Shown here one piece after another: positions 62,014 to 64,000 of a stretch of DNA of 64,000 bases (within the stretch, counting starts at the first letter, position 1; each line of letters begins with the position of its first letter). The stretch covers positions 1 through 64,000 of the forward strand of contig DATNNZ010000323.1 in assembly GCA_035601575.1 (NCBI GenBank), read 5' to 3'. The notes under the pieces are model-generated. The model had not been told where the DNA came from. It worked only from the letters and a program-made list of their open reading frames with translations, and ran no database searches. Position numbers and translations under genes: made by a program. The DNA is from DASTDH01 sp035601575. Lineage in GTDB: Bacteria; Verrucomicrobiota; Verrucomicrobiia; Chthoniobacterales; JAFAMB01.

Positions 62014-63527
62014 TTTTCCGAGCAAAACCGGTCGCGCCGCAAAATAACACAGCTAACATCCATACTCTGGGGCGGAGTTGGATCGAAAATGGTAAAGCTC
62101 ACCAGCCAACCTCGCTCAGTTGGCGCAAATTGTATATCCTTCACTTGACCGCCTTGGTTTGCCACAACGTAAGGACGCAGCTCATCCACTGGAATGGTCT
62201 CGCCGTTCTCCGGTTTGGCAAACTCTACCGTAAAACGCGTCTCGCTCGCTCGCGGATTCGGCACAACCGTCGTGGAGACAACCCGGAATTGGTTGGTGCC
62301 CGCCTCTTTGCCATTCCAAACCAGTTGATAAGCAAACTCGTACCGGCTGCCGGCTTCTGGAGTATTGGCCAGCTCCCAACCCGCCACCATGTTGTCGCTG
62401 TATTCATCGGTGGAAGGAATTTCCAGTAGTCGCACATACCCCGGACCAAAGTCGCTTTTCGGCACAACAGTCAGGTTAGGACGACGATGATATTCGGCCT
62501 CCAGGTCCAGGTAATGGCTCAGATCTCGATCGCGCTGTAAAAGAGAAAACGAAGTCACGTCAGAGAACTTTCGTACGACAACGGATTTGGGGTTGTCTAA
62601 AGGAGCCCATAATTTTTCACCAGATACAGTTTCCATCAGTAGACCGTCGGAGTCGTGCACTTCCGGGCGAAACTCTCTCCGTTTAAAATCGGTCTTATTC
62701 ATCGAGAACTCCATCTTGCCGGTAGGTTGATAGTCGGGCTTCAATGTCGGTTTATTCACCGTGTTCTCGCCGAAATAGAACATACTGGTGAGGGGCGCGA
62801 GGACCACGACCTGCGGTTTCTTGCGGAAGAATAGAGTCGCTTGAATGTCCATGGTGGTGGTCTCGCCATAGTGCACGTTGAACTGATAGCCCCCGGTCAC
62901 GCTCTGACTATCCAATAGCGCATAGAATTGCAAACTCGTGTCGGTTGGTTTGGGTTGGCGAATCCAGAACTCGCAAAAGCTGGGAAATTCTTCTGGACTC
63001 AACCCGGTATTGACGCCCAGTCCGCGTGTGGACAAGCCCCAATGCAGTCCTTTCGTGATAGCCCGAAAATAGCTCGCCCCAAGAAAGGAAAGAAACTCGT
63101 CCTGAACACCAGGACGCGTCGAAGGAACGTAAGCCTTGAAACCAGCGAAGGTTTCTCGCCCGCTGAACACTATTTCCTTATCATAATGGAAATAAGAGGG
63201 CGAAAAAGGGATGTCTCTGAGCCGATCCGGTTCGATCGCATGAATTAAAACCTGCTGCTTGTAATAATATCCGGGGTGAAAGAACCCGAGCCGGTAGGGA
63301 AGTGAGGGCCACACCGTATGCTCGGGCAAAAAGCGGATTCGGCGGTAAAGATCATAATCCAAATTCTGCAAATCAGGAGAAAGCTGTTGTGGTTGGGCCG
63401 CGAACGGCTGTTGAGCCAATGCTTCGGCTTTCTTTACTACGTCGCCGTAGCCAAAGATCGGCTCCTCTTGAGCAGTGACCGTCCCCAGGCCAACAAGAGC
63501 CGCCAGAAATCCCAACCGAAAATTCAT
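61989..63527 (-). CDS. opgG: glucans biosynthesis protein G
   Basis: Periplasmic protein needed for branching or release of osmoregulated periplasmic glucans. From ATG 63527 it has 512 residues with a signal peptide (FRLGFLAALVGLGTVTAQ). The mature part matches OpgG/OpgD: FGYGDVVKKAEALAQQPF, YDLYRRIRFLPEHTVW, FHPGYYYKQQVLIHAI, FLGASYFRAITKGLHWGLST and SRGLG-type sequence, WELANTPEAGSRYEFAYQLV. An upstream in-frame ATG at 63566 gives no signal peptide start. Its end overlaps the next gene by about 25 bases, indicating an operon opgG-small gene-opgH. Confidence 0.95.
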   Translation of the reverse strand: MNFRLGFLAALVGLGTVTAQEEPIFGYGDVVKKAEALAQQPFAAQPQQLSPDLQNLDYDLYRRIRFLPEHTVWPSLPYRLGFFHPGYYYKQQVLIHAIEPDRLRDIPFSPSYFHYDKEIVFSGRETFAGFKAYVPSTRPGVQDEFLSFLGASYFRAITKGLHWGLSTRGLGVNTGLSPEEFPSFCEFWIRQPKPTDTSLQFYALLDSQSVTGGYQFNVHYGETTTMDIQATLFFRKKPQVVVLAPLTSMFYFGENTVNKPTLKPDYQPTGKMEFSMNKTDFKRREFRPEVHDSDGLLMETVSGEKLWAPLDNPKSVVVRKFSDVTSFSLLQRDRDLSHYLDLEAEYHRRPNLTVVPKSDFGPGYVRLLEIPSTDEYSDNMVAGWELANTPEAGSRYEFAYQLVWNGKEAGTNQFRVVSTTVVPNPRASETRFTVEFAKPENGETIPVDELRPYVVANQGGQVKDIQFAPTERGWLVSFTIFDPTPPQSMDVSCVILRRDRFCSEKWLYLLNT

Positions 63528-63550
63528 AAGCGAGGGACGATGGCAGCAGC

Positions 63551-63574
63551 CATGCAAGCTCGTCAACTTGCATG
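63551..63574. promoter_or_regulatory. palindromic site ahead of opgG
   Basis: CATGCAAG (63551-63558) and CTTGCATG (63567-63574) form a perfect inverted repeat with an 8-base spacer, 24 bases upstream of the opgG ATG. This geometry fits a dimeric repressor site over the promoter. No regulator is identified; LexA is encoded next door, but whether this is its site is unknown. Confidence 0.4.
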
Positions 63575-63577
63575 TTG

Positions 63578-63605
63578 CAAAAATCGCCGGTCAGCGCGAC
63601 CGGCG
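63578..63605 (-). terminator. rho-independent terminator of lexA
   Basis: On the minus strand CGCCGGTC-GCGCT-GACCGGCG forms an 8-bp perfect stem followed by ATTTTTG. The stem overlaps the lexA stop codon (63591-63593). The T-run at 63579-63583 completes a classic intrinsic terminator that separates lexA from opgG. Confidence 0.85.
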
Positions 63606-64000
63606 AATCAATCCGATCATCACTCCCTGGATGACCAATTCCGCTGCCGGAATCAAATCCGGATAAGACGGATTCTCTGCTTTCAGAAAGGGTTTGCCTC
63701 TTTTGAGCTGATAGCGCTTGAGCGTGACTTCACCGTCAATCAACGCGGCCACTATGTCGCCTTCGTGCGGCATTGATCGCGTTAGCAACACAGTGTCTCC
63801 ATCGAGAATCTGGGCCCCAATCATCGACTCACCCCGCACCTTTAAGGCGAACACTTCACTCGCTTCATTGACGCCGAAGAATTTGGAATCGACCGCAAAT
63901 TTTGTCTCTTCCGTTGCCGCTGAATCAGTGGCATGGCCGGCGGGAATCGCCCCCAATAGGGGCACCATTCGTTGCTCTGAACGCATCCTCATCTCAGGAT
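63591..64000 (-). CDS. lexA: LexA repressor, C-terminal part (cut by window end)
   Basis: The visible 133 or so residues are the self-cleaving S24 domain of the SOS repressor. VPLLGAIPAGHA holds the Ala-Gly cleavage site. VRGESMIGAQILDGDTVLL holds the catalytic serine, and GDIVAALIDGEVTLKRY the catalytic lysine. The end (LVIQGVMIGLIRR) is normal. The N-terminal winged helix that binds SOS boxes would lie beyond position 64000; the frame remains open to the edge, so the gene is called partial and not truncated in the genome. A UmuD-like protein is less likely given this sequence but cannot be excluded. Confidence 0.85.
   Translation of the reverse strand, partial: PEMRMRSEQRMVPLLGAIPAGHATDSAATEETKFAVDSKFFGVNEASEVFALKVRGESMIGAQILDGDTVLLTRSMPHEGDIVAALIDGEVTLKRYQLKRGKPFLKAENPSYPDLIPAAELVIQGVMIGLIRRSR

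Overview
The window looks like a chromosomal segment of a free-living Gram-negative bacterium, most likely a soil Verrucomicrobiota of the Chthoniobacterales/Spartobacteria type. This is an inference from the prs-rplY-pth-rpsF-ssb block, the kind of REP-associated transposase present, the degenerate repeats in the spacers, and outer-membrane features (lipoproteins, an RND efflux trio, osmoregulated periplasmic glucan genes). No rRNA, CRISPR array, phage or plasmid module was seen. Most genes are housekeeping genes in short co-directional runs, and several spacers carry repeats or gene debris.

Layout. 0-8 kb: a tRNA-Leu, a GNAT acetyltransferase, dnaE, then prs-rplY-pth-rpsF-ssb. 8-13 kb: a decayed YdeI-family gene, a haloacid dehalogenase-like hydrolase, a large membrane protein with a TIR-like N-terminus and TPR repeats, and a DUF4332-like helix-hairpin-helix protein. 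13-16.5 kb: purH, pdxJ, acpS, scpA. 16.5-24 kb: a five-gene unit of tripartite RND efflux pump plus OmpR-type two-component system, preceded by a perfect palindrome identical to the core of the enterobacterial CusR/CopR box. 24-29.3 kb: aldo/keto reductase, AraC regulator, scpB, pheA. 29.3-35 kb: an Lrp-like regulator divergent from gltB, then a double-ACT protein. 35-37.4 kb: a frameshifted REP-associated tyrosine transposase between inverted REP-like repeats, then rplQ-rpoA on the minus strand.

37.8-42 kb: a thiolase overlapping a FadB-like fusion whose hydratase half looks degenerate, then a shortened J-domain protein. 42-48.7 kb: an MFS transporter, an unknown membrane protein, an FAD-dependent reductase, a metallo-beta-lactamase-fold hydrolase, apaG, thiD, and a lipoprotein with the same fold but lost metal ligands. 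48.7-57.4 kb: purD, an S41-like protein without its catalytic serine, a squalene/phytoene synthase overlapping a DUF362 gene, hemW overlapping a geranylgeranyl-reductase-type flavoprotein, yggS and a divergent LysR regulator. 57.4-64 kb (minus strand): a large unknown anchored protein, opgH, a small membrane protein, opgG, and the C-terminal part of lexA cut by the window end.

The points most worth a second look are the efflux locus with its CusR-like box, the TIR-like/TPR receptor-like protein, the REP/transposase array with scattered solo copies, and three proteins (FadB-like, S41-like, MBL-fold lipoprotein) that keep their fold but lack catalytic residues. All functional calls rest on recognising sequence motifs by eye; no database search was run.
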